Origin: an uncultured Ruminococcus sp.
GTDB lineage: Bacteria; Bacillota; Clostridia; Oscillospirales; Ruminococcaceae
DNA: 29,499 nucleotides
Assembly (NCBI GenBank): GCA_900545345.1
Contig: UQYQ01000025.1
Span: forward strand, 1-29,499
Reading direction: 5' to 3'
Numbering within the stretch: the stretch's first letter is position 1; each line of letters starts with the position of its first letter. The notes under the pieces are model-generated. The model did no database searches. It saw only the letters and a list, made by a program, of their open reading frames with translations, and was not told the origin of the DNA. This document shows positions 29,478-29,499 of the stretch, piece by piece. A program made the position numbers and the translations under genes.

Positions 29478-29499
29478 CAGAAGGTTATGGCTTTCCATG

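Overview
The window is low-GC Clostridia-type (Firmicutes) chromosome. The evidence is a PolC-type replicase, the SRP RNA-dnaX-ybaB-recR cluster, the pyrH-frr-uppS-cdsA-dxr-rseP-ispG-polC cluster, HisZ paired with short-form HisG, and AGGAGG-like ribosome binding sites with TTGACA/TATAAT promoters. Gene style and order up to about 25.98 kb suggest a Ruminococcus/Oscillospiraceae-like gut organism. That placement is an inference; no database was searched.

Layout. 1-1200: a tRNA-Gln(TTG) with a perfect-consensus promoter and a ComEA-like DNA-binding membrane protein, both on the minus strand. 1200-3410: an unrecognised 95-residue protein and a diaminopimelate decarboxylase, ending at a terminator shared with the convergent recR. 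3463-6520 (minus): SRP RNA, dnaX, ybaB and recR, a protein-targeting and replication/repair cluster. 6711-8080: a secreted CAP-domain protein with its own promoter and terminator. 8137-18502: a long plus-strand cluster for pyrimidine nucleotides and ribosome recycling (pyrH, frr), undecaprenyl and phospholipid precursors (uppS, cdsA), MEP-pathway isoprenoids (dxr, ispG), intramembrane proteolysis (rseP) and replication (polC). 18666-19325: a DinB-like protein. 19388-25625: histidine biosynthesis, hisZ-hisG-hisD-hisC, then a small opposed gene with a striking GTAC-repeat operator region, then hisB-hisH and the first codons of hisF.

Three things stand out. (1) PolC is 1263 residues long. The whole DEDD 3'-5' exonuclease domain normally inserted in its PHP domain is replaced by a linker of about 18 residues, while the PHP metal-ligand set and the polymerase active site look intact. 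(2) hisF is intact for only about 15 codons and then continues in frame into the C-terminal half of a ParE/GyrB-type topoisomerase subunit, followed by a complete ParC/GyrA-type gene. The switch falls in a stretch both genes could share (about 25978-25993), so a chimeric assembly is the leading explanation and a true rearrangement the alternative. Everything after about 25.99 kb may belong to another organism, probably Lachnospiraceae-like. (3) The hisC-hisB gap carries two GTAC-N8-GTAC sites 31 bp apart. One lies exactly in the 17-bp spacer of a promoter for a 72-residue protein of unknown function.

Non-coding structure is concentrated at 25640-25906 (a chain of perfect or near-perfect hairpins upstream of hisF) and at 29302-29456 (a long inverted repeat after parC). 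I saw no CRISPR array, transposase, integrase, rRNA or phage gene.
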